This document shows, one piece after another, positions 9,253-17,463 of a DNA stretch of 17,596 nucleotides; within the stretch, counting starts at the first letter, position 1, and each line of letters starts with the position of its first letter. The DNA lies in NCBI GenBank assembly GCA_934394615.1, contig CAKRRJ010000051.1, positions 1-17,596 on the forward strand, in the 5' to 3' direction. The notes under the pieces were generated by a model, which made no database searches, was not told the origin of the DNA, and saw only the letters and a program-made list of their open reading frames with translations. Position numbers and translations under genes: made by a program. This DNA is from an uncultured Lachnospiraceae bacterium (GTDB taxonomy: Bacteria; Bacillota; Clostridia; Lachnospirales; Lachnospiraceae).

Positions 9253-10542
9253 ATGGCAGTTTATCTTATCTGTTATCTGGCATCTTACATACTGGCCCGG
9301 TTCGGTCATTATCTGATATCCGGCGTCCTGCTTCTGGCAGCGGCGGGCTGGCTTTATATGGAGGACTACCGGAAATATAAGAATCTGATTCATCTGCGTG
9401 GTCTGTTTTCCCTGTTCTGGGTGGGCGGTGAAGGACTGGCCTGTCTGAAACTCAGCAATCTGCAGACGGACTGGTCTGGCATGACCTGGTTCTGTTTATT
9501 CCTGGCATACATAGGGTTCTGGCTTGTGTTTGAGATTCTGGTGCAGCTTTACGGGTCCGGTTACGACAGCTATGGGCGCTGGAGAAGCTTTTCCGGTGAT
9601 CCGAAACCGGTATTTATCCTGATCTGTGCAGCAACGGTTCTTTCCCTGGCCTGTTTTCTGGTGGAAGCGGTGAAGCTTGGCTATGTGCCGCTTTTCCTGC
9701 GCGGAGTGCCGCACGCTTACTCGGAGTTCCATCTGACAGGCGTTCATTATTTTACCGTTTCCTGTGTGCTGGTTCCGTCCCTGACTGTCCTGTATATCCA
9801 TATGCGAAACGGACGCGGGAGCGAGAAACTTCTCATTGCTTCCCTTGTCATGACAGCGATCTCCCTGCTGATCCCGATCCTGTGTGTGTCGCGCTTCCAG
9901 CTGGTGTTTGCGGTTATGCTGGCGGCATTCACTTATATTTCCTTACAGAAGATGTTTCATCCGGGATGGCTTCTGGGGCTGTTTGTGGTCATGATCCCGT
10001 TTTATCTGATCCTTACGGTAGCGCGCAGCCATAACATTGAATATCTGAACGGCATTTTTGAGATGAAGCGTGCCGGTACGCCGATCTTCGTCAGCCAGCC
10101 GTACATTTATATCGCGAACAATTACGACAATTTTAACTGTCTGGTCGAGGAACTTCCACATCACAGCTTTGGTTTAAAGGGCCTGTTTCCGCTCTGGGCG
10201 CTGACGGGACTGAAGTTTTTCTTCCCGCAGCTCATCAATTTCCCGATCTATGTGGATAAGACGGAGCTTACGACGCTGACAATGTTTTACGATGCTTACT
10301 ATGATTTTGGCTGGATCGGAGTGCTTCTGTTTTCCTGCATCCTTGGAGCCATCGCTTATATTCTGGTTGTGAAGCTGCGTGAGATGCGCAATCCGCTTGG
10401 CTATCTTCTGTACGCGCAGTTTGCGGCATATCTGATGCTGTCGTTTTTCACGACCTGGTTTTCCAATACGACGACCTGGTTTTATCTGATTCTGACCGGT
10501 GCGATGGCGCTGTTTTACCATTTGCGGGCAAGCCGCTGGTAA
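9253..10542 (+). CDS. O-antigen/oligosaccharide repeat-unit polymerase-like membrane protein
   Basis: The 429-residue product is almost entirely hydrophobic, with about ten to twelve membrane segments and a large polar loop near 265-330, the layout of Wzy-type polymerases that join lipid-linked oligosaccharide repeats outside the membrane. Features typical of the family are the VPLFLRGVPHAYSEFHLTGVH stretch before a long loop (near 145-164), CVSRFQLVFA (about 211-220), PYIYIANNYDNF (283-294) and YDFGWIGVLLFSCILG (350-365). AGAGGAGA lies about 9 bases before ATG 9253. No glycosyltransferase, flippase or sugar-nucleotide gene is nearby, so its substrate is unknown and an isolated role in a surface glycan is inference. 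It could instead be an O-antigen-ligase-like protein; the family call is moderately secure. Confidence 0.72.
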   Translation: MAVYLICYLASYILARFGHYLISGVLLLAAAGWLYMEDYRKYKNLIHLRGLFSLFWVGGEGLACLKLSNLQTDWSGMTWFCLFLAYIGFWLVFEILVQLYGSGYDSYGRWRSFSGDPKPVFILICAATVLSLACFLVEAVKLGYVPLFLRGVPHAYSEFHLTGVHYFTVSCVLVPSLTVLYIHMRNGRGSEKLLIASLVMTAISLLIPILCVSRFQLVFAVMLAAFTYISLQKMFHPGWLLGLFVVMIPFYLILTVARSHNIEYLNGIFEMKRAGTPIFVSQPYIYIANNYDNFNCLVEELPHHSFGLKGLFPLWALTGLKFFFPQLINFPIYVDKTELTTLTMFYDAYYDFGWIGVLLFSCILGAIAYILVVKLREMRNPLGYLLYAQFAAYLMLSFFTTWFSNTTTWFYLILTGAMALFYHLRASRW

Positions 10543-10565
10543 TTGCAGGAGAAATCCATTATAAT
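10537..10565 (+). promoter_or_regulatory. Possible weak promoter before the aminotransferase
   Basis: TATAAT (10560-10565) matches the -10 consensus exactly, but the hexamer 17 bp upstream (TGGTAA, 10537-10542) matches the -35 poorly. Downstream, GCAGC (10583-10587) and GCTGC (10614-10618) could form a weak hairpin followed by TTTGTT. This is a candidate only. Confidence 0.35.
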
Positions 10566-10667
10566 AGCATAAAGAATGCAATGCAGCTTTCTTTACCGTT
10601 TCATTCGGGGAGGGCTGCTTTGTTATATAAATGGTTACACAATACTGCAATGAGGAGGATATGGAAA

Positions 10668-11867
10668 ATGATTTCAAAAAAAATGAACCCGCTGGTGCAG
10701 AACAACTCTGTCATCCGGGTAATGTTTGAAGAGGGCAAACGTCTGGCCGCTATCTACGGTGCAGAAAATGTGTACGATTTCAGCCTTGGCAACCCGAATG
10801 TGCCGGCACCGCAGGAAGTGGAGGATTCCATTCTGGAAACTTTAAAAGAAGAAGAGTCCACCTTTATCCACGGTTACATGAGCAACTCCGGTTATGAAGA
10901 TGTGCGTGAGACAATCGCGCAGAATTTAAACCGCCGCTTTGGCACAGCGTTCCATCAGGGCAATATCCTGATGACCGTAGGCGCGGCCAGCGGACTGAAC
11001 ATCATCTTAAAGACCATTTTGGATCCGGACGATGAGGTGCTGACCTTTGCTCCGTACTTTGTAGAGTATGGAAACTATGTGCGCAACTACGATGGAAAGC
11101 TGGTTGTGGTATCTCCGAATACCGTTGATTTTCAGCCGAACCTGGATGAGTTTGAGGAGAAGATCACTGCGCGCACCAAGGCAGTCATCATCAACACGCC
11201 AAACAACCCGACCGGCGTAATCTATTCCGATGAGACCCTGACCCGCCTGGCGGACATCCTTCGCAAAAAGAGCACTGAGCTTGGAACAGAGATTGTGCTG
11301 ATCTCCGATGAGCCGTACCGTGAGCTGGCTTACGACGGCGCAGTGGTTCCTTATGTGACAAAGTATTACAACAACACGGTAGTCTGCTATTCCTACAGCA
11401 AGTCTCTGTCTCTTCCGGGAGAGCGTATTGGTTATCTGGTCATTCCGGATGAGCTGACAGACAGCAGTGAGGTGTTTACTGCGGCAACCATCGCGAACCG
11501 CGTGATTGGCTGTGTCAACGCGCCGTCCCTGATCCAGAGAGTCATCAAGCGCTGTATTGAAAAGGGCGCAGCAGTGAACCTGGACGCATACGATAAGAAC
11601 CGCAATCTGCTGTACAACAGCTTAAAAGAGTTTGGCTTCGAGTGCATCAAACCGGAGGGCGCCTTTTATCTTTTCGTGAAGGCTCCGATCGCGGACGATA
11701 AGGAGTTCTGTGCCCAGGCACAGAAGCATAACCTGCTGCTGGTACCGGGAAGTTCCTTTGCGTGCCCAGGCTATGTGCGCATCGCTTACTGCGTATCCTA
11801 CGAGCAGATTGAGCGTTCCATGCCGGCATTTGAGGCAGTGGCAAAAGAGTATGGACTGAAAAAATAA
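10668..11867 (+). CDS. PLP-dependent class I/II aminotransferase (aspartate aminotransferase-like)
   Basis: It should exchange an amino group between an amino acid and a 2-oxo acid using pyridoxal phosphate, in the cytosol. The 399 residues show the fold-type I signatures: GAASGLN (about 104-110) for the cofactor phosphate, NTPNNPTG (176-183), DEPY (214-217) contacting the pyridine nitrogen, Schiff-base Lys245 in SYSKSLSLPGERIGY, and the substrate carboxylate arginine, Arg371, in YVRIAYC. ATG 10668 is chosen because GAGGAGG (10652-10658) lies 9 bases upstream; an earlier in-frame ATG at 10581 would add 29 non-homologous residues. A HisC-like aminotransferase follows 43 bp later, so the two are probably cotranscribed. 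Substrate specificity, whether aspartate or an aromatic or branched-chain amino acid, cannot be read from the sequence. Confidence 0.93.
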   Translation: MISKKMNPLVQNNSVIRVMFEEGKRLAAIYGAENVYDFSLGNPNVPAPQEVEDSILETLKEEESTFIHGYMSNSGYEDVRETIAQNLNRRFGTAFHQGNILMTVGAASGLNIILKTILDPDDEVLTFAPYFVEYGNYVRNYDGKLVVVSPNTVDFQPNLDEFEEKITARTKAVIINTPNNPTGVIYSDETLTRLADILRKKSTELGTEIVLISDEPYRELAYDGAVVPYVTKYYNNTVVCYSYSKSLSLPGERIGYLVIPDELTDSSEVFTAATIANRVIGCVNAPSLIQRVIKRCIEKGAAVNLDAYDKNRNLLYNSLKEFGFECIKPEGAFYLFVKAPIADDKEFCAQAQKHNLLLVPGSSFACPGYVRIAYCVSYEQIERSMPAFEAVAKEYGLKK

Positions 11868-11910
11868 GCTGAATTGCAGCGCGAGAAACGACAGACAGGA
11901 GGACCCGAAG

Positions 11911-12969
11911 ATGAGAGCATGGGAGAGTAATATCCGTAAAGTAGTTCCTTATGTACCGGGGGAGCAGCCGAAAGGGGACCGGCTGATCAAATTAAACACG
12001 AATGAGAATCCATATCCGCCAGCGCCTGGGGTGGCAGCTGCGTTAAAAACCATGGATTTTGACCGTTTCCGCAAGTATCCGGATCCGACGGCGTCCGATC
12101 TGGTGCACGCACTGGCAGAATACTACGGTGTGGGCGATGACCAGGTCTTTGTGGGGGTTGGTTCTGATGATGTAATCGCCATGAGCTTTCTGACCTTTTT
12201 TAATTCCGCGAAACCGGTTCTGTTCCCGGATGTGAGCTATTCGTTCTATAAAGTGTGGGCAGATCTGTTTGCGATTCCTTATGAGACACCGGCTCTGGAT
12301 GAGAACTTCTGCATCCGTCCGGAGGATTATTACCGCGAAAACGGAGGCGTCATCTTCCCGAACCCGAACGCGCCGACCGGCCTTCTGTTATCTTTAGAAG
12401 AGGTGGAAGACATCATCCGGCACAACCAGGATGTGGTCGTGATCGTAGATGAGGCCTACATTGATTTTGGCGGAACATCCGCGCTGGAGCTGACAAAGAA
12501 GTATGAAAATCTTCTGGTAGTACAGACATTCAGCAAGTCACGTTCCATGGCAGGCATGCGTATTGGTTTTGCGATCGGCCATCCGGATCTGATCAAAGCG
12601 CTGAACGATGTAAAATACTCTTACAACTCCTACACCATGAACATGCCGTCTCTGATTCTCGGAACCGAGACCGTGAAAGATGATGCATATTTTAAGGAGA
12701 CGGTGCAGAAGATTATAGAGACGAGAGAATGGTCCAAGACCCGTCTGACGGAGCTTGGCTTTACCTTCCCGGATTCCATGTCGAACTTTATTTTTGCTTC
12801 GCATAAGCGGGTACCGGCAAAGGAAATTTTTGAGGCACTGAAAAAGCAGCAGATCTATGTGCGCTACTTCGATCGGCCGCGTCTTTCAAACTATCTGCGC
12901 ATCAGCATCGGAACCAGAGAAGAGATGGAAGCGCTGTTTGCCTTCCTGGAGAAATATCTGGCAGAGTAG
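11911..12969 (+). CDS. hisC: Histidinol-phosphate aminotransferase-like enzyme
   Basis: HisC transfers an amino group from glutamate to imidazole acetol phosphate, giving L-histidinol phosphate in histidine synthesis; relatives also act on aromatic 2-oxo acids. The 352 residues fit HisC length. Visible are LNTNENPYPP near 28-37, GVGSDDVI (82-89), NPNAPTG (151-157), DEAYIDF (180-186) and the PLP lysine, Lys209, in TFSKSRSMAGMRIG. The C-terminal RYFDRPRLSNYLRISIGT contains the arginines expected to hold the substrate. AGGAGGA lies 7 bases before ATG 11911. No other histidine gene is in the window, so it may be a lone hisC or a paralogue with another 2-oxo acid substrate. Being downstream of another aminotransferase leaves the true substrate open. 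Confidence 0.88.
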   Translation: MRAWESNIRKVVPYVPGEQPKGDRLIKLNTNENPYPPAPGVAAALKTMDFDRFRKYPDPTASDLVHALAEYYGVGDDQVFVGVGSDDVIAMSFLTFFNSAKPVLFPDVSYSFYKVWADLFAIPYETPALDENFCIRPEDYYRENGGVIFPNPNAPTGLLLSLEEVEDIIRHNQDVVVIVDEAYIDFGGTSALELTKKYENLLVVQTFSKSRSMAGMRIGFAIGHPDLIKALNDVKYSYNSYTMNMPSLILGTETVKDDAYFKETVQKIIETREWSKTRLTELGFTFPDSMSNFIFASHKRVPAKEIFEALKKQQIYVRYFDRPRLSNYLRISIGTREEMEALFAFLEKYLAE

Positions 12970-13064
12970 GTGTGCGGGGACGGATGAGCCTGCGGAAATC
13001 GGACCGGCAGGGGAAAAGTATGAAAACGATCGACCAAAGCGGAGACATTTCTAATGGATTGTTG

Positions 13065-13097
13065 CTCGTGACTGTGAAGGTACTGAACAGTTACGAG
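13065..13097 (+). promoter_or_regulatory. Perfect 11-bp hairpin in the leader of the permease gene
   Basis: CTCGTGACTGT (13065-13075) pairs with ACAGTTACGAG (13087-13097), with one G-T wobble, around loop GAAGGTACTGA. It lies 22 bases before the permease start and has no T run, so it is more likely a leader structure or dispersed repeat than a terminator. Confidence 0.4.
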
Positions 13098-13119
13098 GAT
13101 AGAATAAGAAGGTGATTGT

Positions 13120-14232
13120 ATGGACAGACGTTATGTCCGCCTGATCTTGAATATGGTAATCCCTGCAGTGGAGATTTTGCTGATCTGCCTGCTTGGACCA
13201 AAACTTCTGAAATTTTTTATGCCGTTTGTGATTGGCTGGATCCTGGCCATGATCGCAAATCCGCTGGTGCGTTTCCTGGAGAGCCGGGTAAAGATAGTGC
13301 GCAAGCACAGTTCCGTGCTCATCGTTGTATTTGTGCTGGCGCTCATTATCGGACTGGGATATTTCCTGATCTCCAGGCTGATCCTGCAGGCAATCGACCT
13401 GGCGAAAGACCTTCCGGTACTTTACGATATGGTATCGGCGGACCTGCAGGACATTTCTGTCCGGTTTGCCAGCCTGTTTTCCAGACTGCCGGAGCATGTA
13501 CAGACAAACTGGCAGGAATTGGCCGGCAACATTGGCCATGCGGCAAGCGTGGTAGTACAGAAAATTGCGTCTCCAACCGTGGAAGTGGCAGGAAATGTTG
13601 CGAAAGGAATTCCGAACGCGCTGGTCAATGTGATCGTGACAATCCTTTCCTCTTACTTCTTTATTGCGGAACAGGATAAGATTATAGAATTCTGGAAGAA
13701 GCATCTTCCGGAGAGCGCAAAAAGCTACGGGCGTTATCTGAAAAACGATGTAAAGAAGCTGATTGGCGGTTATTTTCTGGCACAGTTTCGCATTATGTTT
13801 GTGGTGGCGCTGATTTTGATCGTGGGATTTCTGGTGCTTGGAATTAAGTACGCGTTTCTGATCGGCGTGCTGGTCGCAATTCTGGATTTTCTGCCGCTGT
13901 TCGGAACTGGAACAGTGCTGATTCCGTGGGCGCTGTTTAAGCTTCTGTCTGCGGATTACGCGCTGGCAGCAGGGCTGGCGCTCCTCTATGTACTGACCCA
14001 GGTGATGCGCCAGGTCATCCAGCCCAAAATCGTGGGCGACTCCATGGGGCTTCCGCCGCTGTGGACACTGGTATTTTTGTATCTTGGATTTAAGATACAT
14101 GGCATTTCCGGCATGATCATCGCTGTTCCGATTGGAATTTTTGTGATGAATTTGTACCAGTACGGAGCGTTTGATGGGATGATCGGGAGCGCGAAGGAAC
14201 TGGGGGAGGAGATTCGGAAATTGCGTAAGTAA
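13120..14232 (+). CDS. AI-2E family / YtvI-like membrane permease
   Basis: The 370-residue protein has the plan of the UPF0118/AI-2E exporter family: two or three N-terminal membrane segments (about 10-28, 33-49, 66-85), a long extracytoplasmic amphipathic region (about 90-165), then about five membrane segments to residue 345. The conserved core is FLPLFGTGTVLIPWALF (about 257-273) and QPKIVGDSMGLPPLWTLV (301-318), both diagnostic. Members include YtvI of spore formers, a sporulation integral membrane protein, and exporters in other bacteria; the transported substrate is not known here. AAGGTG lies about 7 bases before ATG 13120. It follows hisC by 150 bp and converges on the DUF4349 gene across a 182-bp palindrome. 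Naming it ytvI would need evidence of mother-cell sigma control. Confidence 0.9.
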   Translation: MDRRYVRLILNMVIPAVEILLICLLGPKLLKFFMPFVIGWILAMIANPLVRFLESRVKIVRKHSSVLIVVFVLALIIGLGYFLISRLILQAIDLAKDLPVLYDMVSADLQDISVRFASLFSRLPEHVQTNWQELAGNIGHAASVVVQKIASPTVEVAGNVAKGIPNALVNVIVTILSSYFFIAEQDKIIEFWKKHLPESAKSYGRYLKNDVKKLIGGYFLAQFRIMFVVALILIVGFLVLGIKYAFLIGVLVAILDFLPLFGTGTVLIPWALFKLLSADYALAAGLALLYVLTQVMRQVIQPKIVGDSMGLPPLWTLVFLYLGFKIHGISGMIIAVPIGIFVMNLYQYGAFDGMIGSAKELGEEIRKLRK

Positions 14233-14248
14233 AATGGAATGGGGGTTC

Positions 14249-14430
14249 GAAGGCGGTCAGGGCGATGTCCCGCTGCGCAAAAGACAGGTATTGTGTTCGG
14301 ACGATGTGGCTGACAGCCGTTTGCGGATAGACGGACTTAACCGTCCGCCTCCCTCAAACGTCAGTCGCCACATAGCCGGACACGTTATACCTGTCTTTAT
14401 GCTACGCAGAATATCGCCCTGACCGCCTTC
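14249..14430. repeat. 182-bp near-perfect palindrome between convergent genes
   Basis: The two ends are an exact 18-bp inverted repeat (GAAGGCGGTCAGGGCGAT at 14249-14266 with its complement at 14413-14430). Inward, more paired blocks follow: 14280-14291 with 14387-14398 (12 bp exact), 14293-14300 with 14376-14383, 14304-14310 with 14367-14373, 14311-14314 with 14360-14363, and 14330-14334 with 14341-14345 around loop ACTTAA. The whole interval could fold into one long imperfect hairpin. No T run follows either arm, so it is not a typical terminator; a MITE-like element, a bidirectional RNA end or a non-coding RNA are possible. An open frame on the plus strand here is an accident of the structure. 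Confidence 0.85.
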
Positions 14431-14460
14431 TACTCTATTGACTCCGCTACTTATTTATTT

Positions 14461-15573
14461 TTACTTCTGTTCCTGTTTTGAGTCAGAAGAAGCAGAGGGA
14501 GCCTCGTTGGCTGCTTTTGGTTTGTGGCTGTCGCCGTTTCTTTTTTGGTTTACTTTTCGAAGGATAATGACTACAACGAAAATCAGTACTGCCAGTACAA
14601 TAAGGATTGGCAGGCTGGTGATAAACCACACCAGAAGGTTGATGGAAAAGGCCTGAAGCTGGTTGAGGCTGCGGCTCAGTCCTTTCTGGATGCGTACTGG
14701 GATGGTGTCTGGGTCGGTGGAGGTGAGGACCTGCACTTCCTGGATGGAAAGATAAACGGTACTGTATACAATCTGGTTATCCAGTGTGCGCAGCTGGGAT
14801 TCTAACGATTCGAGCTGGTAGCGAACTTCGGAAAGGCGGGATTCCAGTGCGATGACAGCATCCACAGAGTCTGCTTTCTCCAACAGATCCCAGAGGCGTT
14901 CCTGTTCAAGCTGCAGTGTTTTTTTGCGGCTGGTAATGTCGGTATATTGAAGAGTGACATCCTGGACACTCTCATTTTTGTAAGTAACATTGCCCCGGCT
15001 GGAGACTTCGGTGAGAAAGGCATCCAGCTTATCGGATGGGATGCGTGCGGTGATGTTGGAGTAGCGGCTGGAGCGCTCACCGGACCAGGACAGGCTGTTG
15101 CCGGAGACATCGGACTGCTCAATATAGCCGCCGAAGGAAGCAACTTCCTCGGATATGGATTTTATGAGCCCGTCGAAATCCCGGGTTTCCAGATTCATGT
15201 TGATGTTGCGGATGAGTTTGCGCTCTATGGGAGCAGCGGCATTCCGGGAAGCATCTTCGGACAGGAGGGCATCCTGCGAAAGCTCTGTGGAACCGGAATC
15301 GGCAGAAGCTGCTTCCGGATTTTCATATTCGTTTGAGGTCAGGGCATTGGCGGAAGCCGATTTGGAAAAGCTGGCCGGCATGCCTGCCGCGGAAACGGTA
15401 TCTGCTGCCATGTCATAGGAAGCCGCTGCGGTTTCTGCTATGTACGATGAGGAAGACTTGCTGAGCATGCCAGAACCGCATCCGGCCAGCACGCAGGAAG
15501 CAAACGCGAGGGAAAGAATGGAAGCCAGTGCGAACTGTTTCGGCGGGTGTTTAAAAAAACGATTTTTCTTCAT
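14461..15573 (-). CDS. DUF4349 lipoprotein with C-terminal membrane anchor
   Basis: The 370-residue protein belongs to the DUF4349 family, whose function is not known. It has a basic start and a hydrophobic signal ending in lipobox LAGC, so Cys32 should be lipidated. A Ser/Ala-rich low-complexity linker runs to about 115, then the DUF4349 domain (about 118-335) with a coiled-coil middle (about 215-265, heptad-rich in Leu, Glu and Arg). A membrane segment (about 312-338) and a polar tail follow. The start at 15573 is preferred because GAGGAGG stands about 9 bases upstream; an in-frame ATG 27 bases earlier lacks one. Lipid anchor plus C-terminal membrane span would tether both ends of an extracytoplasmic coiled coil. 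It is the only minus-strand gene, divergent from guaA. Confidence 0.9.
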   Translation of the reverse strand: MKKNRFFKHPPKQFALASILSLAFASCVLAGCGSGMLSKSSSSYIAETAAASYDMAADTVSAAGMPASFSKSASANALTSNEYENPEAASADSGSTELSQDALLSEDASRNAAAPIERKLIRNINMNLETRDFDGLIKSISEEVASFGGYIEQSDVSGNSLSWSGERSSRYSNITARIPSDKLDAFLTEVSSRGNVTYKNESVQDVTLQYTDITSRKKTLQLEQERLWDLLEKADSVDAVIALESRLSEVRYQLESLESQLRTLDNQIVYSTVYLSIQEVQVLTSTDPDTIPVRIQKGLSRSLNQLQAFSINLLVWFITSLPILIVLAVLIFVVVIILRKVNQKRNGDSHKPKAANEAPSASSDSKQEQK

Positions 15574-15598
15574 AATAATACCTCCTCTCTGTACTTTC

Positions 15599-15626
15599 AT
15601 TATCCCATAGTTTCCGGATAAAACAA
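15599..15626 (-). promoter_or_regulatory. Promoter of the DUF4349 lipoprotein gene
   Basis: Read on the minus strand, TTGTTT (15621-15626) is followed by a 16-bp spacer and GATAAT (15599-15604), with TG one base upstream of the -10. The predicted start leaves a short leader holding the ribosome binding site. Confidence 0.5.
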
Positions 15627-15747
15627 GGTGTCCAAGGGAATCTTAAGCAGTTGGCAAGTGAATTGTAAGGAAGAAGGAAGCTGGCGGCCATTCAGAAAAT
15701 GCCTACCCATGTACACTAACAGATTTTGTCAATTTTGCGGAACCTAC

Positions 15748-15776
15748 TTGTATAGTGTGGTGATTTTAGGTATAAT
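15748..15776 (+). promoter_or_regulatory. Promoter of guaA
   Basis: TTGTAT (15748-15753) and a perfect TATAAT (15771-15776) are separated by 17 bp. The leader of about 57 nt contains an imperfect hairpin GGTGAAAC / GGTTCCATC around a T run (about 15793-15818), then AGGAGG. No purine riboswitch core is visible. Confidence 0.75.
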
Positions 15777-15840
15777 AACGTGAGATATACAAAGGTGAAA
15801 CTGTTTTTTGGTTCCATCATAAAAAATAGGAGGAAGACTC

Positions 15841-17385
15841 GTGAACAGAGAGAAGATTATTGTAATCGACTTTGGCGGTCAGTACAACCAGCTGGTTGCC
15901 CGCCGTGTACGTGAGTGCAATGTTTATTGTGAGATCTATTCTTACAAGACCGATATTGAAAAGATCAAAGAAATGAACCCGAAGGGCATTATCCTGACCG
16001 GTGGTCCGAACAGCGTGTATGAGGAAGGCGCTGCAACCTGCAGCAAGGAGCTGTTTGAGCTGGGAATCCCGGTACTGGGACTGTGTTACGGCGCGCAGCT
16101 CATGAACCATGTGTTAGGCGGTCATGTCTGCAAGGCTCCTGTTCGTGAGTACGGAAAGATCGAAGTAACCGTAGACAAATCCAGCAAGCTGTTCGGCAAC
16201 GTATCCGAGAAGACCATCTGCTGGATGAGCCACAACGATTACATCGAGAAAGAGGCTCCGGGCTTCAAGATCATCGCGCATACCCCGGACTGTCCGGTGG
16301 CAGCAGCAGAATGCGCAGAGAAGAACCTTTACGCAATTCAGTTCCATCCGGAAGTACTGCATACCGTAGAAGGAACCAAGATGCTCTCCAACTTCGTATA
16401 CGAGGTTTGCGGCTGCGCTGGTGACTGGAAAATGGACGCATTCGTAGAAAACACCATCAAGGCTGTCCGCGAGAAAGTCGGCAAGGGCAAAGTGCTCTGC
16501 GCACTGTCCGGCGGTGTCGATTCCTCTGTAGCAGCTGTTATGCTGGCAAAGGCAGTCGGCGACCAGCTGACCTGCGTATTTGTAGATCACGGCCTGCTCC
16601 GTAAGAACGAGGGCGACGAGGTCGAGGAAGTATTCGGACCGAACGGCCCGTACAACTTAAACTTCATCCGCGTTAACGCACAGGACCGTTTCTACGCAAA
16701 ATTAAAAGGCGTAGAGGAGCCGGAGCGCAAGCGTAAGATTATCGGCGAGGAGTTTATCCGCGTATTCGAGGAAGAAGCAAAGAAGATCGGCGCTGTAGAT
16801 TTCCTGGTACAGGGAACCATCTACCCGGATGTTGTAGAGAGCGGTCTGGGCGGTGAGTCCGCTGTCATCAAGTCCCATCACAACGTCGGTGGACTTCCGG
16901 ACTACGTTGATTTCAAAGAGATTATCGAGCCGCTGCGCGACCTGTTCAAAGACGAAGTCCGCAAGGCAGGCCTGGAGCTTGGTATTCCGGAGAAACTGGT
17001 ATACCGTCAGCCGTTCCCGGGTCCGGGTCTTGGAATCCGCATTATCGGTGAAGTAACCGCTGAGAAAGTAAAAATGGTACAGGAAGCAGATGCCATCTAC
17101 CGCGAGGAAATCGCAAACGCAGGCCTCGACAGAAGCATCGGCCAGTACTTCGCAGCCCTGACCAACATGCGTTCCGTAGGTGTTATGGGCGACGAGAGAA
17201 CCTATGACTACGCCATTGCGTTAAGAGCAGTCAACACCATCGACTTCATGACTGCAGAAGCAGCCGAGATTCCGTGGGAGGTACTTGGAAAAGTATCCAG
17301 CAGAATCGTGAATGAAGTGAAGCATGTAAACAGAGTATTGTATGATTGTACGGGAAAGCCGCCGGCAACGATTGAGTTTGAATAG
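15841..17385 (+). CDS. guaA: GMP synthase (glutamine-hydrolysing)
   Basis: It converts XMP to GMP using glutamine and ATP, the step after IMP dehydrogenase. The 514-residue protein is a full-length fused enzyme. The N-terminal class I glutamine amidotransferase has catalytic Cys82 in GLCYGAQ, with His169 and Glu171 in FHPEV. The ATP-pyrophosphatase domain has P-loop SGGVDSS at 223-229, and the C-terminal dimerisation domain ends in the conserved KPPATIEFE. The start is GTG at 15841, with AGGAGG (15828-15833) 7 bases upstream; no ATG fits as well. It has its own promoter and a strong terminator, so it appears monocistronic and separate from guaB. The 3' end of guaA is a known insertion site for integrative elements, and the sequence after the terminator changes character. 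Confidence 0.98.
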   Translation: MNREKIIVIDFGGQYNQLVARRVRECNVYCEIYSYKTDIEKIKEMNPKGIILTGGPNSVYEEGAATCSKELFELGIPVLGLCYGAQLMNHVLGGHVCKAPVREYGKIEVTVDKSSKLFGNVSEKTICWMSHNDYIEKEAPGFKIIAHTPDCPVAAAECAEKNLYAIQFHPEVLHTVEGTKMLSNFVYEVCGCAGDWKMDAFVENTIKAVREKVGKGKVLCALSGGVDSSVAAVMLAKAVGDQLTCVFVDHGLLRKNEGDEVEEVFGPNGPYNLNFIRVNAQDRFYAKLKGVEEPERKRKIIGEEFIRVFEEEAKKIGAVDFLVQGTIYPDVVESGLGGESAVIKSHHNVGGLPDYVDFKEIIEPLRDLFKDEVRKAGLELGIPEKLVYRQPFPGPGLGIRIIGEVTAEKVKMVQEADAIYREEIANAGLDRSIGQYFAALTNMRSVGVMGDERTYDYAIALRAVNTIDFMTAEAAEIPWEVLGKVSSRIVNEVKHVNRVLYDCTGKPPATIEFE

Positions 17386-17395
17386 TAAACGAAAA

Positions 17396-17440
17396 TCCAG
17401 GAACCTAGCAAATACGCGGGTTCCTGGACTTTTTTTCTTT
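17396..17440 (+). terminator. Intrinsic terminator of guaA
   Basis: TCCAGGAACC (17396-17405) pairs exactly with GGTTCCTGGA (17419-17428) and is followed by a run of ten thymines interrupted by one C (17430-17440). It starts 11 bases after the guaA stop. Confidence 0.95.
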
Positions 17441-17444
17441 AAAG

Positions 17445-17463
17445 TGACACCCTAATGACACCC
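17445..17463. repeat. Tandem TGACACCC direct repeats downstream of guaA
   Basis: TGACACCC occurs at 17445-17452 and 17456-17463, an 11-bp period close to one helical turn, as in arm-type binding sites of integrases. On the minus strand an open frame of 52 codons runs from the window edge to a stop at 17439 across this repeat, but no family is recognisable. I see no other gene in 17441-17596. Confidence 0.35.

Noticed and set aside
13051..14100. Minus-strand open frame of 349 codons opposite the permease gene
   Set aside because: It is antisense to a recognisable membrane protein, its translation is Gln/His-rich without family features, and it has no convincing ribosome binding site.
14234..14422. 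Plus-strand 62-codon open frame
   Set aside because: It is contained in the large palindrome and has no ribosome binding site or recognisable protein features.
15777..15840. Purine riboswitch before guaA
   Set aside because: The leader is only about 57 nt and lacks the conserved three-way-junction core.
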